From NCBI GenBank assembly GCA_003249625.1, contig QKII01000307.1, forward strand, positions 5,515 to 69,514: a stretch of DNA of 64,000 bases. Direction: 5' to 3'. The stretch comes from Propionivibrio sp. (GTDB lineage: Bacteria; Pseudomonadota; Gammaproteobacteria; Burkholderiales; Rhodocyclaceae). Of this stretch, positions 31,868 to 41,593 are shown in pieces; positions within the stretch are counted from its first letter, which is position 1, and each line of letters begins with the position of its first letter. A program made the translations under genes and the position numbers. The notes under the pieces are model-generated. The model made no database searches, was not told where the DNA came from, and saw only the letters and a list, made by a program, of their open reading frames with translations.

Positions 31868-32704
31868 TCATCTGTTTACGCGCGCCGCTCGGTAAAGAGG
31901 CGCCACCCGCTCAACGTAAATGCGCAAATCCGACATTCGTGACTCGTGTGACGGGTGGGTCGACAACCACTGCGGCGTGCTGCTGCCGGATACCCGTGCC
32001 ATCTTCTCCCAAAGGGAAATCGCCGCATACGGATCAAAACCGGCCCGCGCCGAGAGTTCCACACCGATCCGGTCGGCTTCCTGTTCCATCCCACGCGAAT
32101 TCGGACGCATGAAAGCCAATTCACCAGCCGCCCCGACCAGTCCTTTCCCGACACTCGCATCGACTCCGTAATAGGCGCCGATCAGTCCACCAAGTGTCGC
32201 AGCGATATCGACACCTGCGGCTTGCCCGACTTTTTCTCGGCCGTGTTCGCGCAACGCATGGGCAATTTCATGGCCCATCACCGCCGCAAGCTCGTCGTCG
32301 GTTAGTTTCAGCTTTTCCATCAACCCTGTGTAGACCGCCATTTTCCCGCCCGGCATGCACCACGCATTCAAATCGCTGGAACTGATCACATTGGTTTCCC
32401 AGCGCCAGCCGGTAGCGTCAGGCCGGAAAACCCGGGTTACGGCGATCAGGCGAGCAGCGATATCTCTCACCCTGCGCACCTGATCCGGATTGCGATTGAG
32501 CAAGTTTTTAGCCCGCGCCTCCTGAACAGTCTGGGAATACGCCTTTTCCGCCGAGCGATTGACCTCGGCCGAGGAAACCAGCATGGTCTGCTCGCGATCG
32601 ACGCCTACCGCACCACCCGACGTCGTATTCGTCGTAGCACATGCACCTAACAGGAGGACCGTCAACAGAAGAACTTCGTTACGTAAGCGTTTTTTTACGC
32701 ACAT
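31868..32704 (-). CDS. M48 family zinc metalloprotease lipoprotein (BepA/LoiP-like)
   Basis: 278 residues from ATG 32704, preceded at some distance by GGGAGG. The N-terminus is a lipoprotein signal with lipobox LLLGAC, so the mature enzyme is anchored in the envelope. The zinc motif HEIAH lies in AAVMGHEIAHALREHGREK, and the third ligand glutamate follows in GMEQEADRIGVEL. THPSHESRMSDL is a conserved M48C tail. Such proteases act in outer-membrane protein quality control. It follows the MFS gene closely; the MFS stop lies just upstream of its start. Confidence 0.88.
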   Translation of the reverse strand: MCVKKRLRNEVLLLTVLLLGACATTNTTSGGAVGVDREQTMLVSSAEVNRSAEKAYSQTVQEARAKNLLNRNPDQVRRVRDIAARLIAVTRVFRPDATGWRWETNVISSSDLNAWCMPGGKMAVYTGLMEKLKLTDDELAAVMGHEIAHALREHGREKVGQAAGVDIAATLGGLIGAYYGVDASVGKGLVGAAGELAFMRPNSRGMEQEADRIGVELSARAGFDPYAAISLWEKMARVSGSSTPQWLSTHPSHESRMSDLRIYVERVAPLYRAARVNR

Positions 32705-32729
32705 GCCCACAAAACACCTCCCGGTCTCA

Positions 32730-33896
32730 CTAAACATTCACCTCGCGCTGCACCGCAGGCGGATCGAACCCCCAACGGTACATGACCAATAGACCCAAAA
32801 CGGCGAACAACGATCCCGAAGCGAACGCCATCTTGCCGCCAAAGCTCTCCCACGCCCAACCGCCGACCAATCCACCGATGGCGCCACCGGCGCCAAAACT
32901 CAGGCTGGAATAAAGTGCCTGACCGCGAGCCCGGGCATTCCCGGGAAACCAACGGCTGATCGCCGAGATGGCTGCCGAATGAAACGCCGCGTAAGTCAGG
33001 CCGTGCAGCAACTGCGCCAGAGCAAGAACAAGCACGGAGTCGACCGCAAATCCGATCGTCACGAAACGAATTGCCGCTGCGCCAAGCGACATGAGCATGA
33101 TGACTCGCAAGCTGAAACGATGCATGACACGCCCCATATGGTAAAAGAGTCCGATTTCGACCAGTACACCGAGGGTCCATAGGGCACCGACCATCGACCT
33201 GCTGTACCCGTGTTCGGAAAGAAAGATCGCATAGAAAACATACAAGGCACCGTGCGCGGCCGACATGAAAACGCAGGCAACCAGTAGTGCGGCTACTGGG
33301 GACTGGCGGACTATGCGACCGATCGACCGATGTTCCCGATGCGGATGAGGCTGCTCCGAATCTGGAATCGACATACTGCACCCCATCAAACATGCCAGGC
33401 ACAGGGCACAAAGCCAAAGCTGGCTGCCTGGCGAAGTGCGATCAAGCAAAGCACCTGCACCGAGGACAGTCACGATAAAGCCGACCGACCCCCACAAACG
33501 AATCCGGCTGTAGCGCCCTGGATCGTTGCGCAGATGGTCGAACGTCGCGGTCTCGACCAGCGGTAGCGCAGCGACCCAGAAAAACGAAAAAAGCCCGATG
33601 CAGAGCAGCAGCGTTCCGAAGCCGTGAAAGAAAAATAGCGTGCAGAACAGCAGCAACGTCGCCGCACCGCTGGTGCGGATCACCACCATACGAAGGTCGA
33701 ATCGGTCTACCAGGGCGCTCCAGAAATACGGCCCGACGAAACGCATCACCTGCATCTGCGTCATCAGAACGCTAATTTCCCACGCCGAGAAGGAAAGCGA
33801 CTGGAGGTAGAGTCCAAAATACGGCGAAAAAACGCCAACGAAAGCGAAATAGAAAAAGTAATAGCCGGAAAGACGCCAATAGGGAACGCTGAGCAT
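32730..33896 (-). CDS. MFS transporter, phenylpropionate permease (HcaT)-like
   Basis: 388 residues with about twelve hydrophobic segments and a central hydrophilic loop (SEQPHPHREHRSIGR). The start YWRLSGYYFFYFAFVGVFSPYFGLYL is characteristic of the HcaT/LacY-related group. The loop FDHLRNDPGRYSRIRLWGSVGF carries the conserved MFS_1-like motif. Substrate unknown; many betaproteobacteria carry this gene next to aroC as here. Confidence 0.82.
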   Translation of the reverse strand: MLSVPYWRLSGYYFFYFAFVGVFSPYFGLYLQSLSFSAWEISVLMTQMQVMRFVGPYFWSALVDRFDLRMVVIRTSGAATLLLFCTLFFFHGFGTLLLCIGLFSFFWVAALPLVETATFDHLRNDPGRYSRIRLWGSVGFIVTVLGAGALLDRTSPGSQLWLCALCLACLMGCSMSIPDSEQPHPHREHRSIGRIVRQSPVAALLVACVFMSAAHGALYVFYAIFLSEHGYSRSMVGALWTLGVLVEIGLFYHMGRVMHRFSLRVIMLMSLGAAAIRFVTIGFAVDSVLVLALAQLLHGLTYAAFHSAAISAISRWFPGNARARGQALYSSLSFGAGGAIGGLVGGWAWESFGGKMAFASGSLFAVLGLLVMYRWGFDPPAVQREVNV

Positions 33897-33938
33897 CCGG
33901 TCATTGTACCGGACGCTCCTGAATCGAAACGGCTTTGC

Positions 33939-34202
33939 TTACTTGGCGGATTGCTGCCCGGCGCGATAGGCGAGCATCAGGTGGTACAGGTCATCCTTCA
34001 GTTTGACCCGATGTTTCTTCATATCCTCGATTGTGAAGTCGGCAACAGGCATATCGTGCTCTTCCAGATCTTCCACATTTCCCGTCAAACGTTTGTACGA
34101 GGCGTACAGTCGAGCGAACATCGGGTTGTTATTGCGCAATGCGCTGATCGCGTCCTGCATTTCGGGAAATTCATGATGAAGATCGTGGTGTTCAATGTGC
34201 AT
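33939..34202 (-). CDS. DUF465 (YdcH-like) small protein
   Basis: 87 residues from ATG 34202 with AAGGAGAG upstream. The start MHIEHHDLHHEFPEMQDAI, then LRNNNPMFARLYASYKRL and a C-terminal charged helix (MKKHRVKLKDDLYHLM) are the full DUF465 pattern, a short helical hairpin of unknown role. It lies between aroC and the MFS gene on the same strand. Confidence 0.88.
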   Translation of the reverse strand: MHIEHHDLHHEFPEMQDAISALRNNNPMFARLYASYKRLTGNVEDLEEHDMPVADFTIEDMKKHRVKLKDDLYHLMLAYRAGQQSAK

Positions 34203-34264
34203 TTTGACTCTCCTTCGCTTCGTAGTAATCCCCGTATTTTTTATTGCACGGACACTCTTCCGTG

Positions 34265-35365
34265 CTATGGAATTCTGCTCCCAATTTTCGGCGTTTGGCA
34301 ATCCACGTCGCCGCACTGCGCGCGGTGCCGCAGCGCATGATCCATCAGCACCAGCGCAAGCATCGCTTCGGCAATGGGCGTCGCTCGAATGCCAACGCAC
34401 GGATCGTGGCGGCCGTGCGTTTCGACGCTGATAGGCTCGCCGGCAATGTTTACCGAACGGCGCGGCAGGCGGATGCTCGATGTCGGCTTGATCGCCATGC
34501 TCACGACGATGTCCTGCCCCGTTGAAATTCCGCCGAGTACGCCACCGGCATTGTTCGAAAGAAAGCCCTCCGGCGTCATTTCGTCGCCGTGCTCGCTGCC
34601 TTTCTGCGTCACGCAGTCAAAGCCAGCGCCGATCTCGACGCCCTTGACTGCGTTGATTCCCATCATGGCATGGGCGATCTCGGCGTCCAGCCGGTCATAG
34701 ACCGGCTCGCCCAAGCCGACCGGCACGCCGCGCGCCACGACGTTGATTCGCGCACCGATGGAATCACCAGACTTGCGCAAGGCGTCCATGTACTTTTCAA
34801 GCTGCGGAACGATCTCCGCGTTCGGCGCAAAGAACGCGTTCCTGTCGATCTCGTCAGCATTGATGAAGGGAATCTCGACCGGCCCGAGCTGGCTCATCCA
34901 GCCCTGGATCGTCACACCATAACGTTCCTGCAACCACTTCCGGGCAATTGCTCCGGCGGCCACGCGCACTGCGGTTTCGCGCGCCGACGAGCGACCGCCG
35001 CCGCGATAGTCACGAAAGCCGTATTTTTGCGTGTAAGCGTAATCGGCGTGTCCCGGACGGAAGGTCTCGGCGATGTTTCCATAATCCTTGCTGCGCTGGT
35101 CCTGGTTGCGGATCAGCAGTCCGATCGGCGTACCGGTCGTCTTGCCCTCGAACACGCCGGACAGGATTTCCACCGTATCCGGCTCGCGGCGCTGCGTCAC
35201 GTGGCGCGAGGTGCCCGGCTTGCGCCGGTCGAGTTCGGCCTGGATATCGGCTTCGCACAACGACAGCCCGGGCGGGCAGCCATCGACGACGCAACCGATG
35301 GCCGGACCATGCGATTCGCCAAAGGACGTTACGGTAAAAAGGGTGCCGAAAGTATTGCCAGACAT
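34265..35365 (-). CDS. aroC: chorismate synthase
   Basis: 366 residues from ATG 35365 ([20 protein letters not shown]). It converts EPSP to chorismate with reduced FMN, the last shikimate step. The three family signatures are intact: [18 protein letters not shown], the [18 protein letters not shown] segment, and [17 protein letters not shown]. It feeds chorismate to the tryptophan branch encoded in the same window. Confidence 0.98.
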   Translation of the reverse strand: MSGNTFGTLFTVTSFGESHGPAIGCVVDGCPPGLSLCEADIQAELDRRKPGTSRHVTQRREPDTVEILSGVFEGKTTGTPIGLLIRNQDQRSKDYGNIAETFRPGHADYAYTQKYGFRDYRGGGRSSARETAVRVAAGAIARKWLQERYGVTIQGWMSQLGPVEIPFINADEIDRNAFFAPNAEIVPQLEKYMDALRKSGDSIGARINVVARGVPVGLGEPVYDRLDAEIAHAMMGINAVKGVEIGAGFDCVTQKGSEHGDEMTPEGFLSNNAGGVLGGISTGQDIVVSMAIKPTSSIRLPRRSVNIAGEPISVETHGRHDPCVGIRATPIAEAMLALVLMDHALRHRAQCGDVDCQTPKIGSRIP

Positions 35366-35432
35366 GATGTTTCCGGTAGCGTTAGAATTTCGGGGAAGTC
35401 TAGCACGCCGGCTCATTTCCACGGTTCCAGCC

Positions 35433-35591
35433 ATGCACAACAAACCGAAGCCACCGGCCAAGTCTCGGCCCGATACACCGCCATCCACGCCGCCATCGGC
35501 TCAGAATCCGGCGAACCAGCGGGACGCACGCTGGCAGCGCACGGTCCGCTACGGCTGGGACAAGGGCGGTTCACGCGGCGGCCGCAAGTAG
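35433..35591 (+). CDS. possible small basic protein
   Basis: A 52-residue ORF, Lys/Pro-rich at first ([18 protein letters not shown]) and ending [17 protein letters not shown]. It lies divergent from aroC and ends 73 bases before the TetR gene. No good ribosome-binding site and no family recognised; the basic, Gly/Arg-rich tail would suit nucleic-acid binding. It may be non-coding. Confidence 0.3.
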   Translation: MHNKPKPPAKSRPDTPPSTPPSAQNPANQRDARWQRTVRYGWDKGGSRGGRK

Positions 35592-35640
35592 GCGGTCCAT
35601 CAAACAGACCGCTCGATACTTACAGGTGCTACCATCCATA

Positions 35641-35664
35641 AAATAACTAACCAGTCAGTTATTT
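35641..35664. promoter_or_regulatory. TetR-type operator touching the start codon
   Basis: AAATAACT (35641-35648) and AGTTATTT (35657-35664) are exact inverted arms around AACCAGTC. The last base is immediately before the ATG of the TetR gene. Size and symmetry fit an autoregulatory TetR operator, and CAGTCAGTTA-like half-sites are common in this family. No Shine-Dalgarno sequence fits between it and the ATG. Confidence 0.65.
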
Positions 35665-36330
35665 ATGTCTTCTCAAATTCCCTCACCACGGTGGCGACGA
35701 CGCGCGGAGGAACGGCCGAAGGAAGTGCTCGATGCGGCACTCGAGGTCTTCGTCGAACGCGGCTATGCCGCCACGAACATGGACGCGATTGCCCGTCGGG
35801 CTGGTGTCAGCAAGGGAACGCTTTATCTGTACTACCCGGGCAAGGCCGACTTGCTCAAAGCTGTCGTCCGGCAGTCACTACTCGGCAACCTGGCCGAAGC
35901 ACAATCGTTGGCGAGCGAACAAAGCAGAAGCTGCCGCGAGTTGCTGGCATTCTTCCTGGAGGAATTTACGCGGCGCATTTCTCGCACCCGGATTTCGGGT
36001 ATCCCCAAGCTGATTTTGGCTGAATCCGGGAATTTTCCCGAGATCGCGCAGTTCTACTATGAAGAGGTGGTGCTACGTGCAAAAGCACTTATCGTCGGCA
36101 TCGTCCGCCAAGGCATCAACAGCGGCGAATTCCGCCCGGTTGATCCGGAATACACTTGGCGCATGATCGTCGCCCCGCTGGTGCTCGGCGTGCTGTGGAA
36201 GCACACCTTCAATGCGTTCGAACCTGATGGACTGGACTTCGAACGTTACCTGGCCTGTCAGATGGATCTTCTGGCGCACGGACTCGTCGCCCATACCCCC
36301 AAGCCCATTCATGAGAGAAACCCGTCATGA
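35665..36330 (+). CDS. TetR/AcrR transcriptional regulator of the adjacent exporter (CecR-like)
   Basis: 221 residues. The N-terminal DNA-binding domain has the canonical TetR helix-turn-helix: VLDAALEVFVERGYAATNMDAIARRAGVSKGTLYLYYPGKADLLKAVV (positions about 22-68, given here in part as landmarks AALEVF and SKGTLYLYY). The C-terminal ligand domain is about 130 residues. Its end overlaps the membrane fusion gene by four bases. The order TetR-MFP-double ATPase-two permeases is that of E. coli cecR-ybhGFSR, so it probably represses this exporter and itself through the operator at its start. Confidence 0.9.
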   Translation: MSSQIPSPRWRRRAEERPKEVLDAALEVFVERGYAATNMDAIARRAGVSKGTLYLYYPGKADLLKAVVRQSLLGNLAEAQSLASEQSRSCRELLAFFLEEFTRRISRTRISGIPKLILAESGNFPEIAQFYYEEVVLRAKALIVGIVRQGINSGEFRPVDPEYTWRMIVAPLVLGVLWKHTFNAFEPDGLDFERYLACQMDLLAHGLVAHTPKPIHERNPS

Positions 36331-37346
36331 AGATCAAGATAATTCTGCCGCTCGTAATTATCGCCGCGGTGGCCGCCGGCGGCTTTGCCTGGTTGCGTAA
36401 CGAAAAGGAAGCGACCAACGAACTTACTCTGCACGGCAACGTGGACATCCGCCAGGTCGAAGTCGCCTTCAACGCCAGCGGGCGGATTTCCGCTATCAAG
36501 GCTCGCGAGGGCGACACGGTCCATGCTGGCCAGTTGCTCGCCCGACTGGACACCGAACGCCTGAGTCTCGCGTTGCAACAGGCCGAGGCGCAGATCGCTG
36601 CACAACAACAGGCGGTACGCCGGCTCGAAGCCGGCTCGCGCCCCGAGGAAATTCGCCAGGCACGCGCGCAACGCGATGTGGCACGGGTAGCGATGGACGA
36701 TGCCGATAACTTCTACCGCCGCCAGCAAAGCCTCGTCGCCCGCAATTTCATCTCGCAGCAGCAGGCCGATACGGCCGGTTTCGCCCTCGACAAGGCGCGC
36801 GCGCAATGGCGGGCCGCGAATGAATCAGCCCGCCTCGCCGAACTCGGCCCGCGCCAGGAGGACATCGCCGCGGCCCGCGCCACGTTGCTCGGCAACGAGG
36901 CAGCAGCAGCGCAACTCCGCAAGGACATCGCCGAAGGCGAACTGCATGCACCGTCCGACGGAATTATCGACAAGCGTGTGTTGGAGGTCGGCGACATGGC
37001 ATCGCCGCAGAAAACCGTATTCACCCTCGCCCTGACCGACCCGCTTTGGGTACGCGTCTGGCTACCGGAGACATACCTGGGGAAAGTCCCGGTCGGTACA
37101 CGCGCCACAGTAAGAACCGACAGCCATCCGGACAAAACCTACGATGCCTGGATCGGGCATGTCGCGCCAAGCGCCGAGTTCACGCCGAAATCAGTGGAAA
37201 CGCTGGATGTCCGATCGAGCCTGGTCTACCAGACCCGCGTCTATGTCTGCGACGGCCAAGGCGAGCTACGCCAGGGCATGCCAGCCACGGTGACGATTCC
37301 ACTCGACACTACGCCGCAAAACACGCCCCACTGCGCCGGTCGGTAG
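36327..37346 (+). CDS. ybhG: HlyD-type membrane fusion protein of an ABC exporter (YbhG-like)
   Basis: 339 residues. One N-terminal membrane anchor (about 4-23), a beta-barrel/lipoyl core (LTLHGNVDIRQVEVAFNASG, then LHAPSDGIIDKRVLEVGD) and a central alpha-helical hairpin rich in Ala/Gln/Arg (about 75-195), the tip of which docks on outer membrane factors. The HGNVDIRQV segment is characteristic of YbhG/YhiI proteins. It links the inner-membrane ABC pump to an outer membrane channel; the NodT-type gene downstream is the obvious candidate. Confidence 0.92.
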   Translation: MKIKIILPLVIIAAVAAGGFAWLRNEKEATNELTLHGNVDIRQVEVAFNASGRISAIKAREGDTVHAGQLLARLDTERLSLALQQAEAQIAAQQQAVRRLEAGSRPEEIRQARAQRDVARVAMDDADNFYRRQQSLVARNFISQQQADTAGFALDKARAQWRAANESARLAELGPRQEDIAAARATLLGNEAAAAQLRKDIAEGELHAPSDGIIDKRVLEVGDMASPQKTVFTLALTDPLWVRVWLPETYLGKVPVGTRATVRTDSHPDKTYDAWIGHVAPSAEFTPKSVETLDVRSSLVYQTRVYVCDGQGELRQGMPATVTIPLDTTPQNTPHCAGR

Positions 37347-37349
37347 ACC

Positions 37350-39095
37350 ATGCCAAACGACGCCGGACCGATCCTCGTCGCCAACTATCTGTCCAAGACA
37401 TTTGTCTCCGGCCAGCAGGTTATCCGGGCGCTCGATGAAGTAAGCTTCGACGTCAGCCCGGGAAGCATCACAGGTCTTATCGGCCCCGACGGCGCTGGCA
37501 AGACAACGCTGATGCGCCTCGCCGCCGGACTGCTCTTGCCGGATGCCGGCACGATCCACGTCTTCGGCCTCGACGCCACGCACGACGCACTGACCGTACA
37601 GGCATCGCTCGGCTACATGCCGCAACGCTTCGGCCTTTACGAAGACCTGACAGCGCAGGAAAACCTCGACCTCTACGCCGACCTGCAGGGTGTTCCCAAG
37701 CAGGAACGCCCAAAGCGCTACGCCGAGCTGATGCACATGACCGGCCTGCAACCGTTCGTGAACCGGCTGTCCGGACGCATGTCCGGCGGCATGAAGCAGA
37801 AGCTCGGGCTGGCCTGCACGCTGGTACGTCCACCGCGCCTGCTGCTGCTCGACGAACCGACGGTCGGCGTTGACCCGGTCTCGCGCCGCGAACTGTGGGA
37901 AATCCTCGACCATCTCGTCACCGGGGCGGGAATGAGCGTCCTGCTGTCCACCGCCTATCTCGACGAAGCCGAACGCTGCCAGGACGTCGTCCTGCTCCAC
38001 GAAGGCCGCCTGCTCGACCGCGGCGCACCGGAGAAGATGAGCGCCCGCCTGACGGGGCGCACCTGGTCCGTCGCTGCCCCGGAAAGTGGCCGCCGGCGGC
38101 TGCAAATGAGCCTGGCTCACGCCCCGGGCGTGGTCGACGCCATCGTGCATGGCGACTCCGTGCGGGTAGTCACGACGGCAGAAGGATTTCCGTCCACCCT
38201 CGCCTCATGGCCTGAAATGGCCGACTGCACGGCATCGCCGGTGCCCCCGCGCTTCGAGGATGTCTTCGTCGACATGCTCAGCCGCCACGACGCCCCTACC
38301 GCTTCTACTGCCCATGCGCCGTCCATCCCGCACGACACCACGGCAGATGACGGAACGCCGGTCATCCAGGTCGCCGAGCTTGTTCGCCGCTTCGGCGATT
38401 TCCGCGCCGTCGACGGGATCAGCTTCGACGTTCGCCGCGGCGAAATTTTCGGCCTGCTCGGAGCCAACGGCGCCGGCAAGTCGACGACCTTCCGCATGCT
38501 CTGCGGCCTGTTGCCGCCCAGCAGCGGCCACCTCGAAGTCGCCGGCCACGACCTGCGCCACTCGGCCGCCACCGCCCGCGAGCACATTGGCTACATGTCG
38601 CAGAAATTCTCGCAATACACAAACCTGAGCGTGAAGCAGAATCTGCATTTCTTCGCCAGCGCCTACGGCCTCGCCGGTGCCGAGCGCAAGCACCAGATCG
38701 CTTGGGCGGAGGACGAATTCGACCTCGGACGCTACCGTGACCACCTGGCCGGCGACCTGCCTCTCGGCTACAAGCAGCGGCTGGCGATGGCCTGCGCGCT
38801 GATGCACGACCCCGACATCCTCTTCCTCGACGAGCCGACCTCCGGCGTCGATCCGCTGGCACGGCGTGAATTCTGGCAGCGTATCAACACCCTCGCCCTC
38901 TCCGGCGTCACCGTACTGGTCACCACGCATTTCATGGAGGAAGCGGAATACTGCGACCGGCTGGTGATCATGGCCGCCGGACGCATCCTGAGCCTCGGCG
39001 ATCCGGCGACGATCAAGGGCGATGCCAGCTCGCCGGACCAGCCGCACCCGAGCATGGAAGACGCATTCATCAAGCTGGTGGAGAACGCGGCATGA
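37350..39095 (+). CDS. ybhF: ABC exporter ATPase with two nucleotide-binding domains (YbhF-like)
   Basis: 581 residues, two fused ATPase domains. The first has Walker A GPDGAGKTT, signature MSGGMKQKLGLA and Walker B LLLLDEPTVGVDP; the second has Walker A GANGAGKST, a degenerate signature LPLGYKQRLAMA and Walker B ILFLDEPTSGVDP. The non-canonical second signature is usual for this family as far as I recall. It powers the two permeases encoded next and starts three bases after ybhG. Confidence 0.93.
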   Translation: MPNDAGPILVANYLSKTFVSGQQVIRALDEVSFDVSPGSITGLIGPDGAGKTTLMRLAAGLLLPDAGTIHVFGLDATHDALTVQASLGYMPQRFGLYEDLTAQENLDLYADLQGVPKQERPKRYAELMHMTGLQPFVNRLSGRMSGGMKQKLGLACTLVRPPRLLLLDEPTVGVDPVSRRELWEILDHLVTGAGMSVLLSTAYLDEAERCQDVVLLHEGRLLDRGAPEKMSARLTGRTWSVAAPESGRRRLQMSLAHAPGVVDAIVHGDSVRVVTTAEGFPSTLASWPEMADCTASPVPPRFEDVFVDMLSRHDAPTASTAHAPSIPHDTTADDGTPVIQVAELVRRFGDFRAVDGISFDVRRGEIFGLLGANGAGKSTTFRMLCGLLPPSSGHLEVAGHDLRHSAATAREHIGYMSQKFSQYTNLSVKQNLHFFASAYGLAGAERKHQIAWAEDEFDLGRYRDHLAGDLPLGYKQRLAMACALMHDPDILFLDEPTSGVDPLARREFWQRINTLALSGVTVLVTTHFMEEAEYCDRLVIMAAGRILSLGDPATIKGDASSPDQPHPSMEDAFIKLVENAA

Positions 39096-40222
39096 GCGCC
39101 AACCGTGCCAGCGCGATGCGCCTGAAAGCGCTGGTGCACAAGGAGTTTCTGCAGATCGTGCGAGACCCGAGCAGTATCGCGATCGCCTTCCTGATGCCGC
39201 TGTTCCTGCTGTTGCTCTTCGGCTACGGCGTCTCGCTCGACGCCGACCACGTGCCGGTCGCCTTCGTCGCCGAACAGCCCACGGCCGACACCCGCGACTT
39301 CCAGTCGAGCCTTCATGGCAGCCACTACTTCGCTGTCACACCTCTGTACACGATGCCCGAAGCGGAGGAGGCTTTGCGCGAGGGCGCGGTCAACGCCATC
39401 GTTCGCTTGCGTGCCAACTTCTCGGAACAACTCCGCCGGCCCGACGGGGCACCGATCCAGGTCATCGTCAACGGCGTGGATGCCAATACCGCGCGCCTGA
39501 CGCTCGGCTACCTCGAAGGCGCGTGGGGCAACTGGCTTGCCCGGCGCGCCGAAGCCAACGGACGAACGATGAACGTACCGATCCAGACGGAGCAGCGCAT
39601 CTGGTTCAACAGCGAGATGAAAAGCCGCAACTTCCTGGTACCCGGACTCGTGGCCATCATCATGACGCTGATCGGCGCACTGCTTACCGCGCTGGTCATG
39701 GCCCGTGAATGGGAGCGCGGCACGCTTGAAGCACTGCTGGTCACCCCTGTGAGCATGAGCGAAATTCTGCTTGGCAAGATCATCGCCTACTTCGTCCTCG
39801 GCACCGGCGGCATGCTGCTCACCGTAGCACTTGCCGTGTGGCTATTCGGCGTGCCGCTGCGCGGCTCGTTCTGGCTGTTGTGGGGCTGCGCCTCATTGTT
39901 CCTGCTCGCCGCGCTGGGGATGGGACTGACAATTTCGACACTGACGCGCAACCAGTTCGTCGCCGGCCAGATTGCCATTGTCGGTACATTCCTCCCGGCC
40001 TTTTTGCTTTCCGGCTTCATCTTCGACATCGACAGCATGCCGCTTGCGATTCAGGCCTTCACACACCTGGTCGTCGCCCGCTATTTCGTCTCGATCGTGC
40101 AAACCCTGTTCCTTGCGGGCGACGTCTGGGCCATCGTCCTGCCCAACGCACTGGCGCTCGCGCTGATGGCGCTGTTCTTCCTCGGCGTCACCTGGCACAA
40201 ATCGCGGAAGCGGCTGGAGTGA
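39092..40222 (+). CDS. ybhS: ABC-2 type exporter permease (YbhS-like)
   Basis: 376 residues: one N-terminal membrane segment (FLMPLFLLLLFGYGVSL), a large extracytoplasmic domain of about 150 residues, then five C-terminal membrane segments with the ABC-2 motif MAREWERGTLEALLVTP. It overlaps ybhF by four bases. It should form a heterodimer with the next gene product. Confidence 0.92.
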   Translation: MSANRASAMRLKALVHKEFLQIVRDPSSIAIAFLMPLFLLLLFGYGVSLDADHVPVAFVAEQPTADTRDFQSSLHGSHYFAVTPLYTMPEAEEALREGAVNAIVRLRANFSEQLRRPDGAPIQVIVNGVDANTARLTLGYLEGAWGNWLARRAEANGRTMNVPIQTEQRIWFNSEMKSRNFLVPGLVAIIMTLIGALLTALVMAREWERGTLEALLVTPVSMSEILLGKIIAYFVLGTGGMLLTVALAVWLFGVPLRGSFWLLWGCASLFLLAALGMGLTISTLTRNQFVAGQIAIVGTFLPAFLLSGFIFDIDSMPLAIQAFTHLVVARYFVSIVQTLFLAGDVWAIVLPNALALALMALFFLGVTWHKSRKRLE

Positions 40223-40227
40223 AAGAC

Positions 40228-41358
40228 ATGCGACAAATGCTGACCCGCATCCTGGCCCTGCTGCTCAAAGAGTTCCTTGCACTGTTCAAGGACCCGAAGA
40301 GCCGATCGGTACTGATCGGCCCGCCGCTGATCCAACTGATCGTCTTCGGTTACGCGGCGTCGTTCGAACTTAAGGACATTCCCTACGCTGTCTATAACGA
40401 GGATCGCGGCGCAATCTCGCGCCAGCTGGAGGCGGCATTCGCCGGCGCGCCGTCGTTCCATCGCGTTGCCACGATCAGCGCCCAGAACGAAATGGCGCCA
40501 CTGATCGACAGCCGCGAGGCGCTACTGGTCATCCACATCGGGCAACGCTTCAGTGACCGCTTGCTGTCAGGCGACGGCGCGGAGGTCAACTCGCCGCTAC
40601 AGGTCATCATCGACGGTCGCAACTCGAACACGGCGATGCTGGCGATGAACTACGTGCGCAGCATTGTTGACGACTTCAACCGCGACTGGATGAAAGAACG
40701 CGGACGGTCATCCCTGCCGGCGCGGCTCGAATCACGTGCCTGGTTCAACCCCAACCTGGAAAGCCGCTGGTTCTTCGTACCCGGCATCATCGGCATGCTG
40801 GCGCTGATCGCCACGATCCTGGTCACCGCGATGACGGTCGCGCGTGAGCGCGAGCAAGGCACCTTTGACCAGTTGCTGGTCACCCCGCTGCGTCCTGGTG
40901 AAGTCCTGCTAGGGAAGGCTTTACCCGGTTTCCTGATCGGACTCGCGCAGGGTACCGTCATCCTGCTGATCACCGTGCTGTGGTTCGGCGTGCCACTGCG
41001 CGGCAGTCTGCCCGCGCTGTATTGCGGCCTCACGCTGTTTCTGCTTTCCGGCGTCGGCGCCGGCCTGCTCATTTCGTCGCTGGCCGTCACCCAGCAACAA
41101 GCTCTGCTCGGCGCCTTCCTGTTCATGGTGCCGGCGATCATCCTCTCCGGCTTCGCCACGCCGATCGCCAATATGCCACCGTTCGTCCAGTCCATCACCT
41201 TGCTCGACCCGCTGCGCTACTTCATGGTCATTTTGCGCAAGGTCTTCCTCGAAGGGGCGGGATTTGACGTACTGATCCACCAATTGTGGCCGATGGCGGT
41301 GATCGGCGGTACCACTCTGGCGCTTTCCGGCTGGCTGTTCCGCCACCGGATGAATTGA
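40228..41358 (+). CDS. ybhR: ABC-2 type exporter permease (YbhR-like)
   Basis: 376 residues from ATG 40228, whose ribosome-binding site GGAGTG overlaps the end of ybhS. It has the same layout as YbhS: N-terminal segment (LIGPPLIQLIVFGYAASF), periplasmic domain, five C-terminal segments and the motif VAREREQGTFDQLLVTPLRPGE. The two permeases are paralogous. In E. coli the YbhFSR system has been linked to drug and cation export; the substrate here is unknown. Confidence 0.92.
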   Translation: MRQMLTRILALLLKEFLALFKDPKSRSVLIGPPLIQLIVFGYAASFELKDIPYAVYNEDRGAISRQLEAAFAGAPSFHRVATISAQNEMAPLIDSREALLVIHIGQRFSDRLLSGDGAEVNSPLQVIIDGRNSNTAMLAMNYVRSIVDDFNRDWMKERGRSSLPARLESRAWFNPNLESRWFFVPGIIGMLALIATILVTAMTVAREREQGTFDQLLVTPLRPGEVLLGKALPGFLIGLAQGTVILLITVLWFGVPLRGSLPALYCGLTLFLLSGVGAGLLISSLAVTQQQALLGAFLFMVPAIILSGFATPIANMPPFVQSITLLDPLRYFMVILRKVFLEGAGFDVLIHQLWPMAVIGGTTLALSGWLFRHRMN

Positions 41359-41539
41359 AAGAGGTGCCTTATTATTGGGGGAACAAAGCGCCTGATCGAG
41401 ATGAAATGTTTTGCTGCTTGACCTGCATTTCAGCGGGTGAGATTAATTCAGGACAGTCGAGCGTCCTGCATTAACACACTGTTGCAAAACTACGCTTGAT
41501 CTCGCACAAACGTCGTCGCATCCTTGCGGGTCTGATTTC

Positions 41540-41563
41540 AGATCCTCGTTTAGATCCTCGTTT
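41540..41563 (+). repeat. tandem direct repeat upstream of the outer membrane factor gene
   Basis: The 12-mer AGATCCTCGTTT occurs twice back to back, ending 30 bases before the ATG at 41594. It could be a regulator site or slippage-prone leader sequence. The surrounding 235 bases (41359-41593) hold no gene; a weak promoter-like TTGACC (41418) with ATTAAT 18 bases on is the only other signal. Confidence 0.4.
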
Positions 41564-41593
41564 CAAATATCCCCAAAAGAAGGAAAAAAAGGA

